Positions 25,962 through 33,233 of a stretch of 64,000 nucleotides of DNA are shown here, one piece after another. The stretch covers positions 496,001 through 560,000 of the forward strand of contig DIYJ01000011.1 of the NCBI GenBank assembly GCA_002428995.1. The letters run 5' to 3'. Origin of the DNA: Flavobacteriales bacterium UBA6057. Its GTDB lineage: Bacteria > Bacteroidota > Bacteroidia > Flavobacteriales_G > Salibacteraceae. Under the pieces are notes generated by a model. It saw only the letters and a program-made list of their open reading frames with translations. It was not told the origin of the DNA and did no database searches. Within the stretch, counting starts at the first letter, position 1. Every line of letters starts with the position of its first letter. The position numbers were made by a program, and so were the translations under genes.

Positions 25962-26900
25962 ATGAAAATCCGAACATACCTTGTCCTTGGCTTCATGCTT
26001 CCGTTGCTGAGCCTGGGACAAATCCACTACCAAGGAAGTAGTACGCATTATCCTGACGTGACGGTCACCGGCATTACCGGGCAATGGATGTACTCAGGGT
26101 CAAATACGCAGGCCTATGCCGGTTCCGCTGGTGTATATGCCTTCACCATTAATGCCTCTACCAGTTCCATACCGCATCAGACCATTACGGTCGCGGTCAA
26201 TAACCTGACGGTTGCAACGTTGACGGCCGGAAACAATTTTGCATCCGGCTTTGTGTACATGAACAAAGGTTTCAACTCGCTTGATATTGGGGCAAACTTC
26301 ACCGGGCCATATGCTTCATGTGTTACCGGTAGCTACAGAATAGAGATGTATGGCCTGACGGGGCAATTCATTGATGATCATACTGTAACGGTCAGCACGG
26401 TGAGTCCGAATCAGATCGTGTTACCGGCAACCAACGTAAACAGTCCTGATCATTGGTTTCAATCGTATGCCAGGGTGAATGCCGGGCAACGCATCACACT
26501 TAAACCCGGCATGAACATCGCCCCAATCCCCAATTACTTCGGGCCGATCAAGCGAGAGTTCAGGATCAGGCCGTGTACAACGGCTTCCTCCAAATCGGGA
26601 GATGTTGCTTCTAATCAGGCTGGCGAAGAGTCAGGAGCATTCCCCTTTTCAGCAGAGGAAATTCCTGAGGTAAGGATTGTGCAGAATCCAGTGAGCGATC
26701 AGCTTCGATTGGTACTTCTGAATGAAAACCAATCCGTACCGTTTCAGGTGTTCTCACTGGATGGCAAGGTCGTGCTGAACGAGCAGCTACAGCCCGGAGA
26801 GAACAGCTTCAGTGTGCAGCATTTGCCCAGCGGCATGTATGTGATCCAATCGAATGTTGGTAATCAGCTCTCGCGCGATCGCGTGGTGATCCAACATTGA
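25962..26900 (+). CDS. T9SS-secreted protein of unknown function
   Basis: This 312-residue protein has a signal peptide (MKIRTYLVLGFMLPLLSLGQ). The N-terminal half is a beta-rich, Thr/Ser/Gly/Asn-rich region without a recognisable domain (GVYAFTINASTSSIPHQ and similar). The end is a type A sorting domain: VRIVQNPVSDQLRLVLLN, VFSLDGKVVLNEQL, LPSGMYVIQSN, RDRVVIQH. The QNP replaces the common PNP motif. It probably is exported to the surface by T9SS. It follows the fibre-like gene by 31 bases, and a bidirectional terminator follows it. Confidence 0.8.
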   Translation: MKIRTYLVLGFMLPLLSLGQIHYQGSSTHYPDVTVTGITGQWMYSGSNTQAYAGSAGVYAFTINASTSSIPHQTITVAVNNLTVATLTAGNNFASGFVYMNKGFNSLDIGANFTGPYASCVTGSYRIEMYGLTGQFIDDHTVTVSTVSPNQIVLPATNVNSPDHWFQSYARVNAGQRITLKPGMNIAPIPNYFGPIKREFRIRPCTTASSKSGDVASNQAGEESGAFPFSAEEIPEVRIVQNPVSDQLRLVLLNENQSVPFQVFSLDGKVVLNEQLQPGENSFSVQHLPSGMYVIQSNVGNQLSRDRVVIQH

Positions 26901-26952
26901 TTTGGGATGTGCTGATCTGAGCACCTCACCTTATCTTCAATAGCCGATGATA

Positions 26953-26984
26953 AAAGAGCCATCTCAATAGTGGGATGGCTCTTT
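26953..26984. terminator. Bidirectional terminator between convergent genes
   Basis: A perfect 11-bp stem AAAGAGCCATC (26953-26963) / GATGGCTCTTT (26974-26984) has A on one side and T on the other, so it can end transcription of the T9SS gene on the plus strand and of the small membrane gene on the minus strand. Confidence 0.88.
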
Positions 26985-27023
26985 CTGAATACTTCCTGCC
27001 AGAAGTTGGCAAATGCGATGGTG

Positions 27024-27176
27024 CTATCGCTCTACTTTTTTTGAATTGAGATAAAAGAGTAAAAACCCGATGATGGAACCCAGGCCAATGCCTACGGCTA
27101 CATGATCGGTCGATACTCCGATGGCTGTGCCCACACCAATTCCAATGGCCAGCCATGCTCCTCCTTTTTGGTTCAT
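27024..27176 (-). CDS. 50-residue glycine-rich small membrane protein
   Basis: On the minus strand the ATG at 27176 opens 50 codons ending in TAG at 27024. The peptide reads MNQKGGAWLAIGIGVGTAIG, then VSTDHVAVGIGLGSIIGFLL, then FYLNSKKVER. It has two hydrophobic segments rich in G-x-G and small residues (about 7-20 and 25-42), a short polar turn STDH, and a basic C-terminus. This glycine-zipper hairpin pattern is common in short Bacteroidota inner-membrane proteins. It stands alone between the terminator at 26953 and purT on the other strand. Role unknown. Confidence 0.75.
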   Translation of the reverse strand: MNQKGGAWLAIGIGVGTAIGVSTDHVAVGIGLGSIIGFLLFYLNSKKVER

Positions 27177-27294
27177 GGATCAAAGCTCAAAGATCAAAGT
27201 GCTTTGGGCAATGGGTTTTTGATGAGTGGTGGCCTCCGTAGGTCATCGGTTTGCTGCGGCTTGCAGATTGATTAAGAAGACTTAACGTTGCAAT

Positions 27295-28461
27295 ATGACC
27301 GATACGATACTGTTGCTTGGCTCTGGTGAGCTTGGAAAGGAATTGGTGATTGCCCTGCAACGCCTGGGAAAACATGTCATCGCTTGTGATAGTTATGAGG
27401 GTGCACCGGCCATGCAGGTCGCAGACGGTTTTGAGGTGTTTGACATGCTGGACGGAGAGGCGCTGAGAGCCGCTGTGGATAAGCATGATCCAAGCTTGAT
27501 CGTTCCTGAGATTGAATCCATCCGAACCGAGCGCTTTTACGAGTTTGAGGCTGAAGGACGAACCGTGGTTCCAAGTTCTAAGGCTGCGAATTTCACCATG
27601 AACAGGAAGCTGATCCGAGATTTGGCGGCTCAGGACCTTGGCGTTCGAACAGCCAATTATCGCTATGCCACCTCGCGCACGGAGTTTATGACCGCTATTC
27701 GCGAGATAGGTATTCCTTGTGTGGTGAAGCCTTTGATGTCTTCGTCAGGCAAAGGTCAAAGCATCATTCGAAAAGAGACAGACATTGAACCTGCCTGGAA
27801 GTATGCCCTGGAAGGCAGCCGGGGAGATTTGAAGGAGATCATTGTAGAAGAATTCATCGCCTTTGATACCGAGATCACCCTTTTGACGGTTACTCAAAAA
27901 GAGGGACCAACACTTTTTTGCCCTCCCATCGGTCACCGGCAGGAGCGCGGAGATTACCAGGAAAGCTGGCAGCCCTGTGACTTGAAGAAGAAGCACCTGA
28001 AAGATGCTCAGGCGATGGCAGCCAAAGTCACCGAAGCGCTAGGAGGTTCCGGTTTGTGGGGTGTGGAATTCTTCATTGCGAAGGATGGAGTGTATTTCTC
28101 AGAGTTGAGTCCGAGACCACATGATACGGGCATGGTGACCCTGGCCAAGACTCAGAATCTCACTGAATTCGAATTGCATGCACGCGCAATATTAGGATTG
28201 CCCATTCCAGAAATCAGGCAGGAAAATGCTGGTGTCAGCGCGGTTGTGCTGGCCAGCGAAGAAAGCCAGGAAGCTCCTCGCTACGAAGGTCTCGAAGAGG
28301 TCATGCAAGATCCGCATGCGGACGTTCGCGTGTTTGGAAAGCCTTCTACTCGCCCTTATCGAAGAATGGCTGTTGTGCTTGTAGACGGTCCGGTTGATGC
28401 TGATTCGGACGAACTCCGCGCACGAGCTGCCGAGCTCGCTTCCAGAATCAAGGTGCTTTGA
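27295..28461 (+). CDS. purT: Formate-dependent phosphoribosylglycinamide formyltransferase 2
   Basis: This ATP-grasp enzyme uses formate and ATP to formylate GAR in the third step of purine synthesis, without folate. The 388-residue sequence shows the N-terminal LLLGSGELGKELVIALQRLG motif, VPEIESIRTE, VVKPLMSSSGKGQS, IIVEEFIAFDTEITLLTV, PIGHRQERGDYQESWQP and FFSELSPRPHDTGMVTL-type segment, all diagnostic for PurT. The length is standard. Monocistronic; a hairpin follows at 28506 that works best for the opposite strand. Confidence 0.97.
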   Translation: MTDTILLLGSGELGKELVIALQRLGKHVIACDSYEGAPAMQVADGFEVFDMLDGEALRAAVDKHDPSLIVPEIESIRTERFYEFEAEGRTVVPSSKAANFTMNRKLIRDLAAQDLGVRTANYRYATSRTEFMTAIREIGIPCVVKPLMSSSGKGQSIIRKETDIEPAWKYALEGSRGDLKEIIVEEFIAFDTEITLLTVTQKEGPTLFCPPIGHRQERGDYQESWQPCDLKKKHLKDAQAMAAKVTEALGGSGLWGVEFFIAKDGVYFSELSPRPHDTGMVTLAKTQNLTEFELHARAILGLPIPEIRQENAGVSAVVLASEESQEAPRYEGLEEVMQDPHADVRVFGKPSTRPYRRMAVVLVDGPVDADSDELRARAAELASRIKVL

Positions 28462-28505
28462 TAGAGTTGGTTTCAGGCTGCTGAGGAAACTTCTAAAAAC
28501 AAAAA

Positions 28506-28523
28506 AGCCACCCGAAGGTGGCT
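28506..28523 (-). terminator. Terminator of the DUF2911 gene (may act on both strands)
   Basis: A 7-bp stem AGCCACC (28506-28512) / GGTGGCT (28517-28523) with a CGAA tetraloop is followed on the minus strand by TTTTTGTTTTT. It lies between the convergent purT and DUF2911 genes. The plus-strand tail (CTTGTGATTT) is weaker. Confidence 0.85.
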
Positions 28524-28545
28524 CTTGTGATTTCGTTGGAGAAGC

Positions 28546-29067
28546 TTATTTAGCTTGCTCTACCTTGAAGGAAACTTTCAGCTTGTCCCAATGCATGGTT
28601 ACCATGCCGCTCTTGTCCACCATAAAGGTGAGCATCTCCATGGCTTCGCCTGCGTTTTCAGGCTTCACTTTCATTCGGACAACATCTTTGCTTTCATCGT
28701 ACTTGTAGGCTCCCCATTGTTCTGCAACGCTGTTGAGGATTACAGTCCACTCGTTTTCTCCAGGAATGGTGAAGAGTGAATAGTTCCCTGGCTTCAGCTT
28801 TTTGCCGTTCACCATGGCTTCCTTGCTGAAGGAGATGATTGTCGCCTCGTTGGCTCCCGTTCTCCACACCTTGCCGTAAGGAACGAGATCACCCCAAATG
28901 GTTCTCCCTTTTACAGAGGGTTGGCTGTATTCAACAACTACGTTCATATCTCCAACCACAGCTTTTGCGGTTGCCGGAGGACTTTTACGCTTCGACTGTT
29001 CGTCTTGAGCGTTTCCTGTGTTGATGGCAAAAGCGGCCACCAGCGCTGCGAGGATCAATGCTCTCAT
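28546..29067 (-). CDS. Secreted DUF2911 protein
   Basis: This 173-residue protein has a signal peptide (MRALILAALVAAFAINTGNAQ) and the DUF2911 core: VVVEYSQPSVKGRTIWGDLVP, YGKVWRTGANEATIISFSK, KLKPGNYSLFTIPGENEWTVI and a late beta hairpin GMVTMHWDKLKVSFKV. The family is widespread and secreted in Bacteroidota, with no established biochemical role. It is probably periplasmic. It is followed by a terminator and appears to be transcribed alone; the next gene upstream on the same strand ends 122 bases away. Confidence 0.9.
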   Translation of the reverse strand: MRALILAALVAAFAINTGNAQDEQSKRKSPPATAKAVVGDMNVVVEYSQPSVKGRTIWGDLVPYGKVWRTGANEATIISFSKEAMVNGKKLKPGNYSLFTIPGENEWTVILNSVAEQWGAYKYDESKDVVRMKVKPENAGEAMEMLTFMVDKSGMVTMHWDKLKVSFKVEQAK

Positions 29068-29188
29068 GGTTTGTAAGTTTTTGTTGGCAAGGTATCAAAT
29101 CTCGAACCTTCCGCTCGTTAAAAAAGCTCATGAAGAGCGGACGCCTCATCCATTACAAATCAGTTTATCGAACAGCGGAGAAATCGCC

Positions 29189-29647
29189 TTATTTAGGCTT
29201 CCGAAAGATGTAGCGCGTGATGAAAATACCTTGACCGTCTCCATCGCCACCTTCACTTTCTACTCCGCTCACCACGGTGTAGAGTTCCCATCCTTTCGCA
29301 GACATGTCGTTCAACATGGAGGTGATCATGGCATCGTTGGACGCGATGTTCTGAAAGTTGATTCCCACTCCTGAGTAAAAGTTCAGAAGCTTTGTTTCTT
29401 CCAATTCATCCACTTTCAGATCTCTGCGCTTTACTTTTTTCTGACCGGAATCTGTACCCGCAGTTCGTTCGGTGGTAAAAGCGGTGTGATCAACTTCTTG
29501 TTGGTTCATGAGCAGCCTCGAACGTCCCAGACCCATTGGTACAATGGATTCAATGGAGGTCACAACGGTGAATTCATAAACTTGAGCAGAAGCTGGAATA
29601 GCGGCAAATGCCAGGAATGCAATGAAGAGTAAGCGCAGTAGTTTCAT
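29189..29647 (-). CDS. Secreted DUF4177-like protein
   Basis: Starting at the ATG at 29647 gives 152 residues with a signal peptide (MKLLRLLFIAFLAFAAIPASAQ); a longer frame would extend antisense-like sequence into the next gene. The C-terminal half has the pattern ITSMLNDMSAKGWELYTVVSG, similar to the 'LNxLGxEGWELV' helix-strand of DUF4177 proteins, followed by a final ITRYIFRKP strand. The Gly/Asp-rich VESEGGDGDGQG loop is unusual. It follows pepD on the same strand by 55 bases and could share its transcript. Function unknown. Confidence 0.7.
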   Translation of the reverse strand: MKLLRLLFIAFLAFAAIPASAQVYEFTVVTSIESIVPMGLGRSRLLMNQQEVDHTAFTTERTAGTDSGQKKVKRRDLKVDELEETKLLNFYSGVGINFQNIASNDAMITSMLNDMSAKGWELYTVVSGVESEGGDGDGQGIFITRYIFRKPK

Positions 29648-29702
29648 GTTAAAATAGATTAGATGAAACCGTGCTAAACACAAAGCATGCCAACAAGGGA
29701 TT

Positions 29703-31169
29703 TTATCCCTTTTCCGGTATTCTTTCCAGCGTCTCCAGCAGGAACTTCCAATACTTGTGCACGGAGCTGATCTGCACACATTCGTCTGGAGAATGCGCTC
29801 CGCGGATGTTTGGCCCGAAGGAGATCATTTCCATGTCTGGATAGTTCGTTCCCAGGATTCCGCACTCCAATCCGGCATGGCAAGCCATTACATGCGGTTG
29901 CTCGCCATTGAACATCTCCTTGTAAAGGTCTTCCATGATGCGAACAATGTCAGCTCCGGGACGTGGAGTCCAGCCGGGGTAAGAACCTGAGAAGGACACA
30001 GAGGCGCCTGCCAGTTCAAAGGCGCTCTTGATGGCATTGGCTTCGTCCAGCTTTTCGGAGTCCACTGCACTGCGCGTGAGGCATTGAATGCTGTAAGCAC
30101 CATCCTTGATCTCCACCCTTGCGAGGTTGTTGGAGGTTTGAACAAGGTCAGGAATGTCTGGACTCATGCGGTAAATGCCCACGGGACACGCGTAAATGGC
30201 GCGCAGAATGCTCGATTGGAAGTCACTGCCCATGACATGCGCTGGATCAGATGCTGAAGTTGCCGTCAGTTCCATGTTTGGATCCGTAGTGGAGTGCTCC
30301 GATTTGAAGACGGATTCCTGCTCGTTGATCCAGCTTTCAAAAGCGGAGGCGTGCTGCTCAGGCACGGAAACACTGGAGAAGGATTCACGCGGAATCGCAT
30401 TGCGCAACCCTCCGCCATCGATAGCGCTGATGCGCACCTCGAATTTTTCAGAGGCTTCAGAGAGCAGGCGGTTCATAAGTTTGTTAGCGTTCCCCAATCC
30501 TTTGTGAATGTCCATGCCGCTGTGGCCACCGCTCAAACCGCGAAGGGCGATTTCATAGCTTTTCATGCCACCCGGAGTAGCTTCTAGGTTGTAGCTTCCA
30601 GTGGCGGTTACATCGATTCCACCCGCACATCCGATGGTGAGTTCATCGTCATCTTCGGTATCAAGGTTGAGCATGATTTCCGCATCCAACAATCCGCCTA
30701 CCAGCCCCTGAGCTCCGGTCATGCCGGTTTCTTCATCAATGGTGAAAAGCGCCTCGAGTGCAGGATGGGGAATGTCTGTTGAGCTCAGCAAAGCCATGAT
30801 GGATGCCACTCCGATACCGTTGTCTGCTCCGAGTGTGGTTCCTTTTGCTCTTACCCAATCTCCATCTACATACATCTTAATGCCTTCTGTGTCGAAGTCA
30901 AAATTGGTATCTGCATTCTTCTGATGCACCATGTCGAGATGACTTTGCATCACAATGGTCTTGCGGTTTTCCATTCCCGGAGTGGCAGGTTTTTTGATAA
31001 TCACGTTGCCTACTGCATCTACGTGAGTCGGAAGCCCCAAACCTTCACCAAATGCCTTCGCAAAAGCGATGACACGTTCTTCTTTTTTCGAGGGGCGCGG
31101 AACTGCGTTCAGGTCAGCAAAATGATTCCACATCGCTTTGGGTTCCAGGTTTCTTACGTCTTGACTCAT
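29703..31169 (-). CDS. pepD: Aminoacyl-histidine dipeptidase / cytosol non-specific dipeptidase (M20C)
   Basis: This zinc metallopeptidase cleaves dipeptides such as Xaa-His in the cytoplasm. The 488 residues match family M20C: the first metal-ligand motif is VMQSHLDMVHQK, then TTLGADNGIGVA with the bridging Asp, FTIDEETGMTGAQGL with the catalytic Glu and a metal Glu, and LRGLSGGHSGMDIHKG in the dimerisation lid. HAGLECGIL and a C-terminal SFGPNIRGAHSPDECV supply the last ligand. The length is typical. There is no signal peptide. It leads a short minus-strand pair with the DUF4177-like gene. Confidence 0.95.
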   Translation of the reverse strand: MSQDVRNLEPKAMWNHFADLNAVPRPSKKEERVIAFAKAFGEGLGLPTHVDAVGNVIIKKPATPGMENRKTIVMQSHLDMVHQKNADTNFDFDTEGIKMYVDGDWVRAKGTTLGADNGIGVASIMALLSSTDIPHPALEALFTIDEETGMTGAQGLVGGLLDAEIMLNLDTEDDDELTIGCAGGIDVTATGSYNLEATPGGMKSYEIALRGLSGGHSGMDIHKGLGNANKLMNRLLSEASEKFEVRISAIDGGGLRNAIPRESFSSVSVPEQHASAFESWINEQESVFKSEHSTTDPNMELTATSASDPAHVMGSDFQSSILRAIYACPVGIYRMSPDIPDLVQTSNNLARVEIKDGAYSIQCLTRSAVDSEKLDEANAIKSAFELAGASVSFSGSYPGWTPRPGADIVRIMEDLYKEMFNGEQPHVMACHAGLECGILGTNYPDMEMISFGPNIRGAHSPDECVQISSVHKYWKFLLETLERIPEKG

Positions 31170-31263
31170 CTTATATCGTTTGTGTTTTTGTGCTTACAAG
31201 GAGGCGCAACCTAGCATTTTTTGCAGGATGCGACAAGGTGCTTTCAGGGCTGAAAAAAGGCAA

Positions 31264-32535
31264 TCAATGCCTCACGATAACGGAAGTATTGCTGTGTCTC
31301 CCCAGCCCATCTCTGGATCGCACGAAGTACATGCCTTCGCTCAGTTCTTCCGTGTTCACTTCGGCTCGTGACGTGCTGTGACGCGATTGAGCAACAAGCG
31401 ACCCCTGCATCGTGTAAATCATCAGGATATGATCGCCTTCCTGTCCAAAGTCAATGGTTAGTCTATCGCTGACGGGGTTGGGGAATGCCATCAGTTGGGC
31501 ATCGGCCTGTTCGCGCAAATTGGCGATGCCGCCCGGTCCTGCAGTGTCAGGTACAATGATGGTGTCACTGAAGCTCGGGCAGTAAATGGTGTTGAGAAAG
31601 CTTGCGGTTTGGTCCAACACAAAATCTGCGTTGGCGGAATCCAGGAAGTAGCCCACATGTCCAGCATTTTGTTCGAAAGTGATCAGATCGTTGAAAGCTC
31701 CCGCCTGTGTGAGTTTTTCGGTAATGGCAAGGCTGCCCATGAGCTCAAGCGTTAATCCTGCAGAGGTTACTTCCGCTTTTCCGTAAGGAACGATACCGTC
31801 TTCATCTTCATGCACGCAGAAGGCAGGAATAGTCTCGTTCATCGAGATCCACCCGGTGTCCCGGATGGCTCCTGAGTAACCAATCATACCCTTGACCTCG
31901 GAGGAGTACTGATAATTATCCAGAGTGTTTCCTTCGAAACCTCCGTTGCTGTCTATGATATCCTCGATGTACTGAGGAATCAAAGCAGTGTCTTTGACAT
32001 AGGTTGCAATGGTGGCTGTGATGGCTCCTGATGACACACCTCCACCGAACACCCAATCTGGATCGATGCCGTATACGTTTCCAGAGTCTACCGTTTCGCG
32101 CATGTAGCGTATGGCCGCTTTGAAATCACCCACGGCCTTCATCACCACGTCAAACAGTCCAAGCGTGTCGAGTGGCGTTCCAATGTTGTAATAGAGACGG
32201 TAGTTGATCGATACAGCCACATAGCCACGCTTTGCATAATCAATGCATGCATCACGCAGTTGCTTTCGATCTCCAAAATAGAAGCTTCCTCCATGCGCCA
32301 TCACGATCAGCGGACGTGAAGTCAGCGAGTCTCCAGCCGGCTCATACACATCAAGGTAAAGGTCGATCGGAAAGCCAGCGTGGCTGAAATTGCTTCCATA
32401 CAGGATGTCTACCGTTGAGTCTACCTGAGAAAAGACTTGCTGTCGATAGCGCTGTCCGTCACAACCGGGACGCTGTGCGAGCAGTGGAGAAACTGTGAGT
32501 AGGGTGAATGAAAGGAGGAGTAGAATTCTATTCAT
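31264..32535 (-). CDS. T9SS-secreted alpha/beta-hydrolase (carboxylesterase-like)
   Basis: This 423-residue protein has a signal peptide (residues 1-20) and an esterase-type alpha/beta-hydrolase fold. The oxyanion motif is HGGSF at 81-85, YVAVSINYRL follows, and the nucleophile elbow GVSSG is at 166-170 with S168. VHEDEDGIVPYG carries the likely acid residue and NAGHVGYF the likely catalytic His. The C-terminus is a type A sorting domain (LMAFPNPVSDRLTIDFG ... LSEGMYFVRSRDG ... TSVIVRH). It is probably a secreted carboxylic-ester hydrolase of the BD-FAE/carboxylesterase type; the substrate is unknown. Confidence 0.88.
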   Translation of the reverse strand: MNRILLLLSFTLLTVSPLLAQRPGCDGQRYRQQVFSQVDSTVDILYGSNFSHAGFPIDLYLDVYEPAGDSLTSRPLIVMAHGGSFYFGDRKQLRDACIDYAKRGYVAVSINYRLYYNIGTPLDTLGLFDVVMKAVGDFKAAIRYMRETVDSGNVYGIDPDWVFGGGVSSGAITATIATYVKDTALIPQYIEDIIDSNGGFEGNTLDNYQYSSEVKGMIGYSGAIRDTGWISMNETIPAFCVHEDEDGIVPYGKAEVTSAGLTLELMGSLAITEKLTQAGAFNDLITFEQNAGHVGYFLDSANADFVLDQTASFLNTIYCPSFSDTIIVPDTAGPGGIANLREQADAQLMAFPNPVSDRLTIDFGQEGDHILMIYTMQGSLVAQSRHSTSRAEVNTEELSEGMYFVRSRDGLGRHSNTSVIVRH

Positions 32536-32621
32536 GCTGCAAATTGCGCAAAAAAGCGCAGATTCCCTTGCCGGTGCTCCCTAACCATTCGGCTAGTAGC
32601 TTGAGGTTGAGGTTGAGATTG

Positions 32622-33074
32622 CTATTGAAGTTGTTTCTCCTCCATTTTCAGCGAGGCCGAGTTGATGCAAAACCTGAGGCCTGAAGGCTCCGGGCCATCC
32701 GGAAACACATGACCCAAATGGGCATCACATACATTGCACATGACTTCTACGCGCACCATTCCGAACGAGGTGTCCTTTTCGTACTTGATCACATTGTCCG
32801 CCATGGGTTCTGTGAAGCTGGGCCAGCCAGAGCGCGATTCGAATTTCAGGTTGGAATCAAAGAGCGGAGTTCCGCAGCAAATGCAACCATAACGACCAGG
32901 ATCATGCGCCTCACAGTATTGTCCTGTAAACGCCCGTTCAGTGCCTTTTCGTCTGGTGATTTGAAATTGCTCGGGGGTGAGCTGTTGCTGCCATTCTGCT
33001 TCGCTTTTCTCAACCCTTCTTGGCGGCTCCGGGCTGCCGTGGTTGGCCATTTTGATGACATCGTTCCAATTCAT
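32622..33074 (-). CDS. msrB: Peptide-methionine (R)-S-oxide reductase
   Basis: This enzyme repairs the R-epimer of methionine sulfoxide in oxidised proteins. The start at 33074 (MNWNDVIKMANHGS) gives 150 residues, the normal MsrB length; an upstream in-frame start adds a non-conserved leader. Zinc ligands are in the two CxxC pairs CICC and CNVC, with RSGWPSF and GHVFPDGP around them. The catalytic Cys is in LRFCINSASL. There is no signal peptide, so it is cytoplasmic. A simple TTGAGG repeat lies just downstream at 32601-32618. Confidence 0.97.
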   Translation of the reverse strand: MNWNDVIKMANHGSPEPPRRVEKSEAEWQQQLTPEQFQITRRKGTERAFTGQYCEAHDPGRYGCICCGTPLFDSNLKFESRSGWPSFTEPMADNVIKYEKDTSFGMVRVEVMCNVCDAHLGHVFPDGPEPSGLRFCINSASLKMEEKQLQ

Positions 33075-33161
33075 AGTACTCAAAACCGTTGTTTGACGCT
33101 GTTTGTTTGACAATAATAGCCCTTGATGTGTTCCAAGGCCGTATGAGCTTACTAAGAAGAC

Positions 33162-33193
33162 AAAACCCACCGAACCTTAGCCCGATGGGTTTT
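33162..33193 (-). terminator. Putative terminator of the exporter operon
   Basis: AAAACCCA (33162-33169) pairs perfectly with TGGGTTTT (33186-33193) around a 16-base loop. On the minus strand the stem ends in TTTTG. It lies 41 bases past the permease stop. Confidence 0.6.
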
Positions 33194-33233
33194 CACTCAA
33201 ACAGAAATCATCTTTTATCAGTTGCAGCGACCC

